DNA of 64,000 nucleotides from Bdellovibrionales bacterium (lineage in GTDB: Bacteria; Bdellovibrionota; Bdellovibrionia; Bdellovibrionales; UBA1609): NCBI GenBank assembly GCA_020628165.1, contig JAHDFM010000012.1:27012-91011 (forward strand), in the 5' to 3' direction. Positions 52,587-61,525 of the stretch are shown here, in pieces (the stretch's first letter is position 1; each line of letters starts with the position of its first letter). A program made the position numbers and the translations under genes. Below the pieces are notes generated by a model. That model worked only from the letters and a program-made list of their open reading frames with translations, ran no database searches and had not been told where the DNA came from.

Positions 52587-53807
52587 ATGAAAGCTATTTT
52601 ACTTTTTATTCCAGTAATCTTGTTTATGTTTGGTCAAACTTTATCCGCAAACACAAGCACCACAAATATAAATGATTATTTTTATAGCAACTCTAACGCA
52701 TATAACCCTGACGGAATTTGGATTTTTCTTGGAAGTAATGTCGGACTCATTGATCTCTCTGAAGATTCAAATCTACCTAATAGAGACGGACACCAAGTGA
52801 ACTTCAAGGTTGTTGGTTCTATGTACAAACTCAGTAATAGTTTTATAGGGGATCTCGGAGCAGGTTTTCAGAGCAACACTGCTTCTGGCTTTGGAACTGA
52901 ATTCACCACTCAAAGTTTTTTCATCGATATGAATGCTCGCTGGGAATTTATCAATCGCTGGTCAGTTGGCCCCGCTGCTAACGTATTGATCGGCAACAAA
53001 AATACCTTCACCGATGAAAAGAAAACTTTAGCCTCTTTCATTGGAGCAACTGTTCACTACAGACAACCACTCACTAGGGATTGGCTTTTAAAAGTGGGAG
53101 CAAGAGTTTTAACTGATCTTGATGTCAGCTCACGACAAGTGACTAAGTGGTTGCTAGATTTCCAAATTGGCTTTCCACCAACAACTGGCGCCAGTATAAT
53201 TTCACAAGAACAAACTGATTCACAAAACTTTAACGATGATGCTGTTTATACTCTCGATGATGATTTAAACACTATGAGTGATCTTGAAAACAACACTGCC
53301 TTTCAAGACACTATGGGTGATGAGTCCAATGAAGGTTACTTAACTGCCAATGACCTTAAAAATGAGACGGACACAACTTCTTATCAAACATTTAAATCAA
53401 CCAGTGGCCCATTAGTGAACATTAAATTGGATGAACTAAAATACAACAAAGGTAAGGTTCAACCAAACATCAATGATGCTGCATATATCGAAAATTTAGC
53501 ACAAGTTTTAACTGAGAATCAGGATCTTTTCGACAAAGTTAACATCAAAGGACACGCTGGAGACTTCAGATATAATAAAAATAAAAAAATTGGCAACACC
53601 AACAAAATCATTTCTCATTCTCGCGCCAAGAACATTCTTAAAAAGTTAGCCACTAATGGCCTGCCAAGCAGTAAAATTTTTAGTATGTCATTTGGCGAAT
53701 ACACTCCAGATTTATTAGACTCTAGCAAACAGAAAGTTGAACTTGAATTTTCTGGTGTAAAAGATGAGGCAAAATTGCGTGAGTTAATTAATAGTGTTGT
53801 TAGGTAA
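52587..53807 (+). CDS. OmpA-like protein: N-terminal barrel and C-terminal peptidoglycan-binding domain
   Basis: A 406-residue protein with signal peptide (~1-21). Residues ~25-205 look like an eight-strand barrel (GIWIFLGSNVGLIDL, FIGDLGAGFQSN, WSVGPAANVLIG, WLLDFQIGFPP). A 70-residue acidic Asn/Asp/Thr linker follows, then a diverged OmpA_C-like domain (~270-395) with FDKVNIKGHAGDFRYNKNKKIG and ISHSRAKNILKKLATNGLPSSKI; it lacks the terminal NRR motif. It probably binds cell wall weakly or not at all. Confidence 0.75.
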   Translation: MKAILLFIPVILFMFGQTLSANTSTTNINDYFYSNSNAYNPDGIWIFLGSNVGLIDLSEDSNLPNRDGHQVNFKVVGSMYKLSNSFIGDLGAGFQSNTASGFGTEFTTQSFFIDMNARWEFINRWSVGPAANVLIGNKNTFTDEKKTLASFIGATVHYRQPLTRDWLLKVGARVLTDLDVSSRQVTKWLLDFQIGFPPTTGASIISQEQTDSQNFNDDAVYTLDDDLNTMSDLENNTAFQDTMGDESNEGYLTANDLKNETDTTSYQTFKSTSGPLVNIKLDELKYNKGKVQPNINDAAYIENLAQVLTENQDLFDKVNIKGHAGDFRYNKNKKIGNTNKIISHSRAKNILKKLATNGLPSSKIFSMSFGEYTPDLLDSSKQKVELEFSGVKDEAKLRELINSVVR

Positions 53808-53962
53808 TTAACTAACGAACATTTTTGGCTCTAGCTCAACTTTATTGGTATCGATTTTCAATTGAATAATATTTTGTGGAGTTTGTTTGAACCCTTCGCG
53901 AATAGGGATGACGGCTCTTTTTCACTGGATGACATTGTTGTTGTTTATGGGACTTGCTTAGG

Positions 53963-53986
53963 TCCTTCGCTGCGCTCAGAATGAAG
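53963..53986. repeat. REP-like repeat, copy 5
   Basis: TCCTTCGCTGCGCTCAGAAT then GAAGG, matching the core of copy 4 with a diverged right arm. Confidence 0.6.
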
Positions 53987-54104
53987 GGGCCTTGCTCTAG
54001 TTGATAGGTTTCTGCTTCAGGAGATCGAGCTTTGCTTTAGGAGATAGGTTTTTTTGTATGAAATGATAAGTCTTTACTTCTTTATGATTACTTAATACAT
54101 AAAA

Positions 54105-54128
54105 AAAGCCCTACACATGTACAGGGCT
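54105..54128. terminator. Bidirectional terminator
   Basis: An 8-bp stem (AAAGCCCT / AGGGCTTT) with a small loop, T-tracts on both strands; 24 nt after the OmpA-family lipoprotein stop (minus strand). Confidence 0.85.
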
Positions 54129-54151
54129 TTTTTAATTTAATGTTTAATATT

Positions 54152-54799
54152 TTACTTTTTTTGTATTTTTGATTCATCAACTGTGATCTGGATTTCTACA
54201 CGTCTGTTTTGTTGACGGCCAGTTGATGAGTTGTTGTCGGCAATTGGAGCATTTTCACCCATACCGATCGCTGTTATTGATCCCGCAGGAACACCGTTGG
54301 CAGTCATGATTTGCATAACATTCTGAGCACGCTGCTGAGACAAGCTTTGATTGAAAGCATCTGAACCTGTTGAATCGGTGTGACCAACAACTTTTACAAT
54401 ATCTTCTGGATACTTCGCGATGATCTGAGCGATTTGTTGAATGTTTTGCTGTGCTTTTACATTGGCAGAACCAGAAGAGAAAGTGATATCACTTTTTAAC
54501 TTAGTAACTATACCTTGCTCTGTTCTTTTTGTTTCTGCTATGCGCGCAAGTTCTGCAGCTTGCTTGTCTAAGTAAGCTCCAGCACCACCACCTAGTAAAC
54601 CACCGACAGCAGCACCAATAGCAGCACCCTCTCCTCGTTTACCCGATTGGTGACCAATGATTGCTCCTAAACCAGCTCCTACAGCGGCTCCAGCACCAGC
54701 TCCAATGGCAGTTTTTTTACCCATGTCTGCACAACCGGTCATATAAAAAGATCCAATAGCTATAGCAGTACACGAAAGAAACTTAATCACAGTCTTCAT
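54152..54799 (-). CDS. OmpA-family lipoprotein with glycine zipper (YiaD-like)
   Basis: A 215-residue lipoprotein: signal ending FYMTGC (Cys23). Residues ~30-80 are a Gly-zipper (AIGAGAGAAVGAGLGAIIG, AAIGAAVGGLLGGGAGAYL) that could pack in the membrane or self-associate. C-terminal OmpA_C domain with DITFSSGSANV, VVGHTDSTGSD, LSQQRAQNVMQ and the complete GRQQNRRVEI motif. Probably links outer membrane to peptidoglycan. AAGGAG ribosome site; 19 nt after the mscS stop, so the order mscS then lipoprotein would require divergent reading only if separate; both are on the minus strand. Confidence 0.9.
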   Translation of the reverse strand: MKTVIKFLSCTAIAIGSFYMTGCADMGKKTAIGAGAGAAVGAGLGAIIGHQSGKRGEGAAIGAAVGGLLGGGAGAYLDKQAAELARIAETKRTEQGIVTKLKSDITFSSGSANVKAQQNIQQIAQIIAKYPEDIVKVVGHTDSTGSDAFNQSLSQQRAQNVMQIMTANGVPAGSITAIGMGENAPIADNNSSTGRQQNRRVEIQITVDESKIQKK

Positions 54800-54818
54800 A
54801 AAACACTCCTTGTTTTAA

Positions 54819-55661
54819 TTATTTAACATTTCCTATTATATTAACCTCACGTTGTGGGAATGGTATAGAGATTCCTGCAGAATCTAGACACTCCTTAAGT
54901 CGTCTATTGCTATCGAAGAAAACATCCCAGTAATCAGCTGATTTACACCAAACTCTCACTGTTAAATTGACCGAGCTATCACCAAAGTCAGTGATGCCTA
55001 CAAAAGGGGCTGGCTCTTGTAAAATGCGAGAGTCCTCTTTGGCCATATTTAATATTGCTGTTTGAGCTTTACCAAAGTCATCACCATAACTAATTCCTAT
55101 TGAGAGATCCACTCGTCTATTTGTCTCGACACCAACATTTATTAATTTACCACCTGCAAGTGGTCCGTTTGGTAAAATCACTCGGCGATTGTCCAATGTG
55201 GTCAAAGTCGTGCAAAAAACATCGATGGCCTGAACAACTCCTTCTTCGCCGTCAGAAACAATGTAGTCACCCACTTTGAACGGTCTAAAAACAAGTAGTA
55301 AGAAACCACCTGCGAAATTCCCTAAACTTCCTTGCAAGGCCATACCAATTGCTAAACCAGCAGCACCAAAAATAGCTATGAAAGAGGTTGTTTCAATGCC
55401 AACCATACCGGCAACTGAAATCAGTAAACCAACTTTCATTAACATCGATAAAATCTTTCCGCTGTAAATTTGCAGAGACTTATCTAACCCTCTTTTACTT
55501 AAACCCATTTCGATGAGGCGTGTGAATTTTTTAATAATCCAAAAACCGACAACCAGTACCAGAATAGCCATTAAAACTTTAACGCCATACTTTGAAATGT
55601 ATCCGATAGCTGATTCAATAAGTGACGGATCAATACCCAAATCGCTTGCTAGTGACTCCAT
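54819..55661 (-). CDS. mscS: Small-conductance mechanosensitive channel MscS
   Basis: A 280-residue MscS of normal length: three N-terminal helices (~25-45, 65-85, 90-125), pore helix with AIFGAAGLAIGMALQGSLGNFAGGFLLLVFRPF, and cytoplasmic beta and alpha/beta domains (GVVQAIDVFCTTLTTLDNRRVILPNG, ISIPFPQREV, a near-universal MscS ending). Heptameric inner-membrane channel opened by membrane tension. AAGGAG ribosome site. The YiaD-like gene follows after 19 nt on the same strand. Confidence 0.95.
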   Translation of the reverse strand: MESLASDLGIDPSLIESAIGYISKYGVKVLMAILVLVVGFWIIKKFTRLIEMGLSKRGLDKSLQIYSGKILSMLMKVGLLISVAGMVGIETTSFIAIFGAAGLAIGMALQGSLGNFAGGFLLLVFRPFKVGDYIVSDGEEGVVQAIDVFCTTLTTLDNRRVILPNGPLAGGKLINVGVETNRRVDLSIGISYGDDFGKAQTAILNMAKEDSRILQEPAPFVGITDFGDSSVNLTVRVWCKSADYWDVFFDSNRRLKECLDSAGISIPFPQREVNIIGNVK

Positions 55662-55784
55662 AAATTTAACTCCTTAAGTTTGTTCTTTCTGTCCTAAATA
55701 TGAGTAGTTAGAATAAAAGATCTCACTAATTATGCAAGTAATTTTAGATAGATAAACAAGACTTGTTACTGTTGTGGTGTTTGT

Positions 55785-55811
55785 TCAGGTCCTGAGGCGC
55801 AGCCGAAGGAT
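55785..55811. repeat. REP-like repeat, copy 6 (diverged)
   Basis: AGGTCCTGAGGCGCAGCCGA then AGGATCT, a variant with CCTGAGG...CCGAAGG ends. Located between thiQ and mscS. Confidence 0.5.
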
Positions 55812-55812
55812 C

Positions 55813-56460
55813 TTAACTTGTAGTGCCGACATTATGTAACAGACGGCCTTTTTGCATTTGATATTGGTTTTTTATGAAGTCAAACTTACTGACATCGTGG
55901 GAAATTATAATTGTAGGAACTTGTCGCTCTTGGCTGAAGTCTTTCACAAGCTTAATCGCTTTGAGTTTGTTTTCGCCATCTAATGAAGAAAACGCCTCAT
56001 CTAGAATCAAAACTTTTGGCTCCCCTATAAGTGCACACATTAAAGCTAACCTTTGCTTTTCTCCGCCGGACATAGTCGCTGTTTTTTGTTTTAACTTGTC
56101 ATGCGTGAGTTGTAACTTTTCACAAAATGCACTTAAATCATCTTTATATTTTTTATTTTCCACCTTTCTTGATTTAACGACGAACTCTAGACATTGCATC
56201 CCAGTAAGGTGAGGGAAAACCTGTCCGTGCTGCAAAACAACACCTAACTTTTTTTGCTCAGTACTGAGCTGAGCAAGGTCTTCATTTTTTACCAACCAAG
56301 ATACTCTGGGAGCATTCACAAAACCCAATAAAACATCTACAAAAGTGCTTTTCCCACTTCCGCTTTGACCATAAATTAAGTTCATTTGATCAGAAAGGCT
56401 CACTTTCCCAATCATCAAATGAAACTCATCAAATTTAATATCAATATTCTTTATTTCCAA
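55813..56460 (-). CDS. thiQ: ABC transporter ATPase, thiamine type
   Basis: A 215-residue ABC ATPase: Walker A YGQSGSGKSTF, Q-loop VLQHGQVFPHLT, signature MSGGEKQR, Walker B VLILDEAFSSLDG and switch ISHD. Length and gene order fit ThiQ. It overlaps the permease gene by 20 nt. Drives import with ThiP/ThiB. Another substrate of the same ABC class, such as a polyamine-like compound, is less likely because the binding protein resembles ThiB. Confidence 0.85.
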   Translation of the reverse strand: MEIKNIDIKFDEFHLMIGKVSLSDQMNLIYGQSGSGKSTFVDVLLGFVNAPRVSWLVKNEDLAQLSTEQKKLGVVLQHGQVFPHLTGMQCLEFVVKSRKVENKKYKDDLSAFCEKLQLTHDKLKQKTATMSGGEKQRLALMCALIGEPKVLILDEAFSSLDGENKLKAIKLVKDFSQERQVPTIIISHDVSKFDFIKNQYQMQKGRLLHNVGTTS

Positions 56461-57850
56461 ACTTCAGTAGCCCTCTATAAATAATAAATAAAATGCCTTC
56501 TCCTAAAAGTAAAATCATTAATAAACCAAAAGACTCATCCAATCTGTAAGCCCTCATACTATTTTTGATATTCAATGCTAAAGTGCTTAAGTCTCCTAAT
56601 AAAACTGAAGTCACCGCATAATCTCCTAAAACCCACGCCGCCGCGATAAAGGCAACCAATAAAGTCACTTTGTAACTGAGAGGAAAAATCACCACTTTAT
56701 ATATCATCCAGCGATCACCTCCGTAAGTCTTAGCTAATTTGATAACTGGACGAATTTGATCAACAAAGCTCTGTAAAAACATTTTGTACAAAAAAGGGAT
56801 AAATAAAATTAAATAAACCCAGAAAAGGCTTAACTTTAACACGACAGAACTAGAAATAAAAATGACGACAGCCAGACAAGTTAAAGCTGTGCTTGGACTG
56901 GTGTAGTGCTGCAAAAAAAACTCTAAAAATTTATTTGGTAAGAAGGCTAGCAAAAACTGCACAAACATGAACATGAGATAACCTGCCAACAATGCAATGA
57001 ATAAACTATTCAAAGACATTTTTAAATAAAAGCTAGTGTTTTGAGAAAAAGACATTGGACTCACAAAACCAGCACATAAAATAATAAATGGCAGTGCTGC
57101 AAATACAATCAGAGGACTTAACCTAGGCCAGGGTATGCGAGAGACTTCGATGCTACTTTCATTGCCTTTGAATGAATTTAACAAAAATAAAATCAAGGCC
57201 AAAAACAAAAACTGCACAAAGGCTAAAGTCACCGCTAAGGACAACTCACCACTAAGTATTTTTTCGTAGATCAACAAGTCTACTGTTGTCGATTGCACAC
57301 CACCAATCACCAAAGGAATGGAAAAACTAGTGAAACAAAATAAAAATACTGACGAAAAAATATAAACTATATCTTTTATCATCAATGGTAAAATAAACTT
57401 ACAAACGTAAACAAATGAGTTCTTACTATGGAGGACAAAGAGCTTATTAATTACTGCTATCTTGTTTTTCAATGCCGTAGAAAAAAGAACTGAGCACACT
57501 CCTGTATTTATTAAGGAGTGAACAAAAATAATTCCAAATAAACCTTGTAAACTAAATTTAAAAAAAGAACTTATATTTAAACATGAGAAAACAACAAATA
57601 TGACCGGCACAAAACAAGGAGCTAATGCCATGAATTCCATCGCTTTAGAAACCTTTTTATTTTGTAAACTGATCAAGCCTAAAGATCCCATAAAGCCCAA
57701 TACAACAGAAATGAGCGCACTTAAAAACGACTGCTCAAAAGTAAAAGCAAACACATGTTTAACTTCACTGGTCAGCGAGAAGTTCAGCTCTGTGATATTA
57801 AAAAATAATATGAGGAATGGGCTTAATAAAAAAAGAATGAGAAAAAACAT
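56441..57850 (-). CDS. thiP: ABC permease, ThiP-like, two fused BPD domains
   Basis: A 469-residue permease with ~12 membrane helices and two binding-protein-dependent transport units; the EAA-loop remnants are near ~175 (FVCKFILPLM) and ~400 (TYGGDRWMIYKVVIFPL). This is the fused ThiP plan, somewhat shorter than E. coli ThiP (536). Phe/Leu-rich throughout. Start 2 nt after the thiB stop; end overlaps thiQ by 20 nt. Confidence 0.83.
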   Translation of the reverse strand: MFFLILFLLSPFLILFFNITELNFSLTSEVKHVFAFTFEQSFLSALISVVLGFMGSLGLISLQNKKVSKAMEFMALAPCFVPVIFVVFSCLNISSFFKFSLQGLFGIIFVHSLINTGVCSVLFSTALKNKIAVINKLFVLHSKNSFVYVCKFILPLMIKDIVYIFSSVFLFCFTSFSIPLVIGGVQSTTVDLLIYEKILSGELSLAVTLAFVQFLFLALILFLLNSFKGNESSIEVSRIPWPRLSPLIVFAALPFIILCAGFVSPMSFSQNTSFYLKMSLNSLFIALLAGYLMFMFVQFLLAFLPNKFLEFFLQHYTSPSTALTCLAVVIFISSSVVLKLSLFWVYLILFIPFLYKMFLQSFVDQIRPVIKLAKTYGGDRWMIYKVVIFPLSYKVTLLVAFIAAAWVLGDYAVTSVLLGDLSTLALNIKNSMRAYRLDESFGLLMILLLGEGILFIIYRGLLKFGNKEY

Positions 57851-57852
57851 AA

Positions 57853-58857
57853 TTAATTATTACGATGTATTTTCTTCCACACATCGATGATTTCATTTCT
57901 TTCATTGATAAAACTATCCATATTTCCACTTGGAAGTAGGTTGAGCTTTGGCAACTTTTCAAAAACTGTGTCTTTCATGGCAGACTTTAACACGGGAAAC
58001 ATATAGTTCTTGTTCATAAGAGCTGTTTGTGCTGGTTTGCTGCGCAAGAATTTCACAAACTGCAAGGCTATCTTACAATGATTGCAATTTTTTGGAACTC
58101 CAACATATTCAACATGAATGGGGTGACCACTTGGAAAGCTCAAGGCTTTGTAATTCATTTCATTATTGTTCCAGTGATAGGCTAGTGACGACAAATAACT
58201 AAAACCCAATTGAACATTGCCGTTGGTAAACATGCCGTAAGCAGTCGTCCAAGAGGATGCCCACTGACTTAGTGGCTTTAAAGAATGAGACGCTATTACG
58301 AAACGATCTTTAAACGTGCTGTAAAGCCAATATAAATAAATGTTACCAGGAGAGCTTGTTCTAGGATCAGGTACAGAATAAGTCACTTTACTATCAACAA
58401 GAGCTTGCCAATTATTAATAGAACTCAAAGAACTGTCCTTATAAATGAAGGTCATTGGAGACCAATTATAAGGAACAAAAGATGAAGACTCTTGGTAAAA
58501 AACATTAAAGTAGTTTGAGTCTTTGCTCTTCTGTACGGATGTCCATTCAACAGACTCCTTCGCTTTTTTTATAGAGAACTGATCTAAGCCAATAAAGACA
58601 TCAACTTTATTTTTATCGCGAGAAAACTTCTCAAGCATCACCAAGGCACTGTCTGAGCTGATGAACTCAATGTCGTATCCAGTTTGTTCTTTAAACAGTT
58701 TTTTTATGTCACCAGCTGGTCCGTACTCACTGGTAAAGCTGGAATAGGTGTACACACGGAGCGTTTTATCGCCCGTCGACGAGCCTAGATTTTGAAGGTA
58801 ATAAAAGGTAGAGGCAAGTAAGACAAAAAAGGCAATAACTACAACAACCTTTTTCAT
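57853..58857 (-). CDS. thiB: Thiamine-binding-protein-like periplasmic component
   Basis: 334 residues from ATG 58857 (the frame opens at GTG 58869, overlapping the doxX stop). Hydrophobic signal/anchor MKKVVVVIAFFVLLASTFYYL. Mature part opens LRVYTYSSFTSEYGPAGDIK and has VDVFIGLDQFS, SFVPYNWSPMTFIYKDSSL, VPDPRTSSPGNIYLYWLY and WSTAYGMF-like WTTAYGMFTNG, close to E. coli ThiB's LTVYTYDSF, DPRTSTPG and W.EAYG.F. No lipobox. Binds thiamine, TMP or TPP. Confidence 0.87.
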   Translation of the reverse strand: MKKVVVVIAFFVLLASTFYYLQNLGSSTGDKTLRVYTYSSFTSEYGPAGDIKKLFKEQTGYDIEFISSDSALVMLEKFSRDKNKVDVFIGLDQFSIKKAKESVEWTSVQKSKDSNYFNVFYQESSSFVPYNWSPMTFIYKDSSLSSINNWQALVDSKVTYSVPDPRTSSPGNIYLYWLYSTFKDRFVIASHSLKPLSQWASSWTTAYGMFTNGNVQLGFSYLSSLAYHWNNNEMNYKALSFPSGHPIHVEYVGVPKNCNHCKIALQFVKFLRSKPAQTALMNKNYMFPVLKSAMKDTVFEKLPKLNLLPSGNMDSFINERNEIIDVWKKIHRNN

Positions 58858-58862
58858 CGAAC

Positions 58863-59351
58863 CTACCACAAAAGACCTCGATACTTTTTATAAAAGAAAT
58901 AATCCAAGCCAATGCAGCGGCCAGCTCCGACCCAACAAAACATCATAAATACAAACAGCAATATTTTGTAATAAGAAACAAGGTCTAAACCCATAATTAA
59001 AATGTAAGCCAACATAAGAACCATGCCCATAATGGAAACCATTCTCACTAGTAAACCAAATAGAAAACTGACACCAATGAAGAACTCAAGATAGGTAAAA
59101 ACGTAAGCCAAAATTTTCCAGTTGTCGTTAGGGATAACGTCTAACTCCAACCAACTCTTAAACCAATCAGGTGCAGAGCTGTAAGGCAACCATTCTGTGA
59201 TTTTTGCTGATATTAACGGGTGCACTAAATAATCAGAATTAATTTTTTCAAGTGCGGATGACAGAAAAACATAGCCCAAATAAATTCTTAAAAAAGCTAC
59301 AGGGTACATCAACCCGCTGTATCCAAAACTATATAAATATGTCTTTATCAT
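58863..59351 (-). CDS. DoxX-family membrane protein at the head of the thi operon
   Basis: A 162-residue protein with four hydrophobic helices (~18-35, 85-103, 105-120, 130-150). FLRIYLGYVFLSSALEKI at the start and YLEFFIGVSFLFGLLVRMVS in the middle match the DoxX pattern (aR..lG..fl..G..K; e...G.lLl.Gl.tr). First gene of doxX-thiB-thiP-thiQ, overlapping thiB's alternative start. DoxX homologues are quinone-linked in some archaea; here its role beside thiamine uptake is unknown. Confidence 0.8.
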   Translation of the reverse strand: MIKTYLYSFGYSGLMYPVAFLRIYLGYVFLSSALEKINSDYLVHPLISAKITEWLPYSSAPDWFKSWLELDVIPNDNWKILAYVFTYLEFFIGVSFLFGLLVRMVSIMGMVLMLAYILIMGLDLVSYYKILLFVFMMFCWVGAGRCIGLDYFFYKKYRGLLW

Positions 59352-59614
59352 GTCCGTCTCTCAGGCTTAAATTCAAATCAGCTTTACTACTTGAGTTCAT
59401 CTCAAAAATACTAGACCTAAGTATTAACTTGGCTATGCAAAACTGTCACTAGTAAAAATGGACCAAATTTCTAACAAAAGAGTCCATCAACACATATAGC
59501 TGGTCCAATTTTGCCCAACTCACCCTACTAAAGTAATGATAATTTTAGAGCAAAATATTCAAAATTACTAATTTTTTATAAAATATAAGCACCAAACAAC
59601 TGATGGAGTGTATC

Positions 59615-60721
59615 TTGAACAGTAATATTAAAAGCCCTACCGAGCAGAACTTTAAAACCCTCATTTCTTTCCTCAATAAAAACCTGCGACCCAACGTCGA
59701 ATGGTCGATCAATAGCGAATACCCCGTTGCCTTCTCAGGCTTTAACCTTAATAACATAAAGTTTATTGAAGAACGCGGTGAAATTGTGTCACATGCTCTT
59801 TTGAAATACCTAATGATCAAAACTCCGGTGGGTCTATTTAAAGTGGCCGTCATTGGCAGTGTCGTGACCGATAAGAACCATCAGAAAAAAGGGCTTGCCC
59901 ACACATTAGTAAATAACCTTACTGAACAAGCAAAAAAAGATAATTGTGACATCTGCATTTTGTGGTCTGATTTAGATCGCTTTTATAACAAACACGGCTT
60001 TGAACTTGCTGGTAGTGAGGAGCATCTTAACATCAAAGGTCTCAAAGAAAATATTTCACAAGTAAATACGGGTGGATCTATTTTTCAAGATTCTAAAAAC
60101 ATTGATCCGGCTTTAATTTTAAAGCTTTTTTCCAATCATTTAGTTGGCAGTGTCCGCTCTATAAAGGAAGTGGCTTCATATTTAAAAATTCCAAATACCA
60201 ATATCTACAGTCTATGGTCACCTGACAAAACTTTGCAAGCCTATGCCATACAAGGGCGAGGTCTTGACCTACCGAACGTCATTCACGAATGGGGCGGTAA
60301 TGTTCCACACCTTACTCAATTATTTCAACATATCATTCAAAAAAATGGTCCTTTTCAGTTGATCACCTCAAGCACCGCAACCAACTTAGTTGGCACCATT
60401 AAAAATAAGTTTGTCTGCGAGCATGACACAAGAACTCTCGGTTATATAAAAATTCTTAACACCCAAAATATTCACTTTAAAGTTTTAAGATGGGCGCGAG
60501 TTCACGGTGAATATCACTTACAGACCTTTTCCCAAGGTGACAGTGTTTATTTAAGGTATAAATCTAAAAACTATCAATTACCTAACGAACAAGCTCTCAC
60601 ACGACTCCTTTGGGGACCACTTGATAGAGCTTTGATCAGCAACTTGCCTGAGGATATGCAAGATGCAATTCTAAAAGTTTTTCCGTTGCCTATGTGGATA
60701 TGGGGTTGGGATATCGCTTAA
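59615..60721 (+). CDS. GNAT-family acetyltransferase (Eis-like domain order)
   Basis: About 368 residues from TTG 59615, because GGAG (59605-59608) lies 6 nt upstream; the in-frame ATG 59603 has no ribosome site. N-terminal GNAT domain with IGSVVTDKNHQKKGLAHTLVNNL (~85-107, acetyl-CoA loop Q/R-x-x-G-x-A) and LWSDLDRFYNKHGFELAG. A second, weaker GNAT-like half follows (~170-300), as in Eis. Overlaps the next gene by TAATG. Confidence 0.83.
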   Translation: MNSNIKSPTEQNFKTLISFLNKNLRPNVEWSINSEYPVAFSGFNLNNIKFIEERGEIVSHALLKYLMIKTPVGLFKVAVIGSVVTDKNHQKKGLAHTLVNNLTEQAKKDNCDICILWSDLDRFYNKHGFELAGSEEHLNIKGLKENISQVNTGGSIFQDSKNIDPALILKLFSNHLVGSVRSIKEVASYLKIPNTNIYSLWSPDKTLQAYAIQGRGLDLPNVIHEWGGNVPHLTQLFQHIIQKNGPFQLITSSTATNLVGTIKNKFVCEHDTRTLGYIKILNTQNIHFKVLRWARVHGEYHLQTFSQGDSVYLRYKSKNYQLPNEQALTRLLWGPLDRALISNLPEDMQDAILKVFPLPMWIWGWDIA

Positions 60722-61497
60722 TGAACAAAGCATCGCTGATAGTTTTTTTTATGATCTCTGCTTTTGCTGCCAGTGCATTTATGGGTTGCAATGATAACGA
60801 TGAAAACAATCTACAAAACTTAGTCGAAGTTTCTTTTGCAGATATTGACCAAGCCATCATCAATGCCACCAAAAACCAAGATCCTACTGATATATACGTA
60901 GGGCAATACTTCAAATACGAAGACAATTATCAAATAGAATTGAACGAACCACAAATTAATGCTTATTTTGAAGGAACCATCTTAGAAGTGACTGATAGCG
61001 AAGAAAGCTTACGCATCGTTATTTTAGAAACGGACACTGACCTCACAGGAGATGATGGTCCCATCATCGACAAAAAAGAAGAGGTCTATGTTATACCTAA
61101 AAATAATAATATCATTCGAAAAACAGAACTGCCCAAAGGGGTTGCGACCAATTCACTGCTACCTGCTAACAATCAAACCCCAAGAAACACAGAGCTCAAG
61201 GCATACAATTTAGAAGTGTCAACCAGCTCTATTCCCTTTCCAAAAGCCATACAAAAAAGAATGAACTGTCACCCAGAGAACCCCTGCTCTTTCACTGGTC
61301 ACCGGGTAAAGTTTTTACTCGAAGAAAGAGTTAATAATACACAAACTCTTATGATTTCAGTGGATAGAATTTACATGCAAGAGGGTAGCTTTCTCACCGG
61401 CCTTTATAGCTCTTGTCAAAGTCGCTTTGTCGATATTGGTAGCCGCGATTATTATGTCAAACAGTGCACGGTCCTTAGAGATTCCACTGTTGACTGA
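60721..61497 (+). CDS. Lipoprotein of unknown function
   Basis: A 258-residue protein from ATG 60721, coupled by TAATG to the GNAT stop; the frame runs 9 codons upstream but that part is not signal-like. Signal ASLIVFFMISAFAASAFMGC gives a lipidated Cys23. Mature protein is acidic with a segment VYVIPKNNNIIRKTELPKG; four more Cys (CHPENPC, SSCQSR, KQCTV) could form two disulfides. No family recognised. Confidence 0.68.
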   Translation: MNKASLIVFFMISAFAASAFMGCNDNDENNLQNLVEVSFADIDQAIINATKNQDPTDIYVGQYFKYEDNYQIELNEPQINAYFEGTILEVTDSEESLRIVILETDTDLTGDDGPIIDKKEEVYVIPKNNNIIRKTELPKGVATNSLLPANNQTPRNTELKAYNLEVSTSSIPFPKAIQKRMNCHPENPCSFTGHRVKFLLEERVNNTQTLMISVDRIYMQEGSFLTGLYSSCQSRFVDIGSRDYYVKQCTVLRDSTVD

Positions 61498-61525
61498 CTC
61501 TATTTAAAAACGCTATAAAATAATC

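Larger units (their letters stand above)
53808..54151. other. Intergenic region with REP-like and repeated motifs
   Basis: 344 nt between convergent genes. Contains REP-like copy 5 (53963-53986), a diverged fragment near 53897 (CCCTTCGCGAATAGGGATGA), a CTTTGCTTTA motif near 54038 shared with the 45567/45708 repeat, and the terminator at 54105-54128. No gene seen. Confidence 0.6.

Noticed and set aside
59340..59620. TPP riboswitch before the thi operon
   Set aside because: Only an isolated CTGAGA is present 16 nt from the start; no pairing partners or second conserved core were found.
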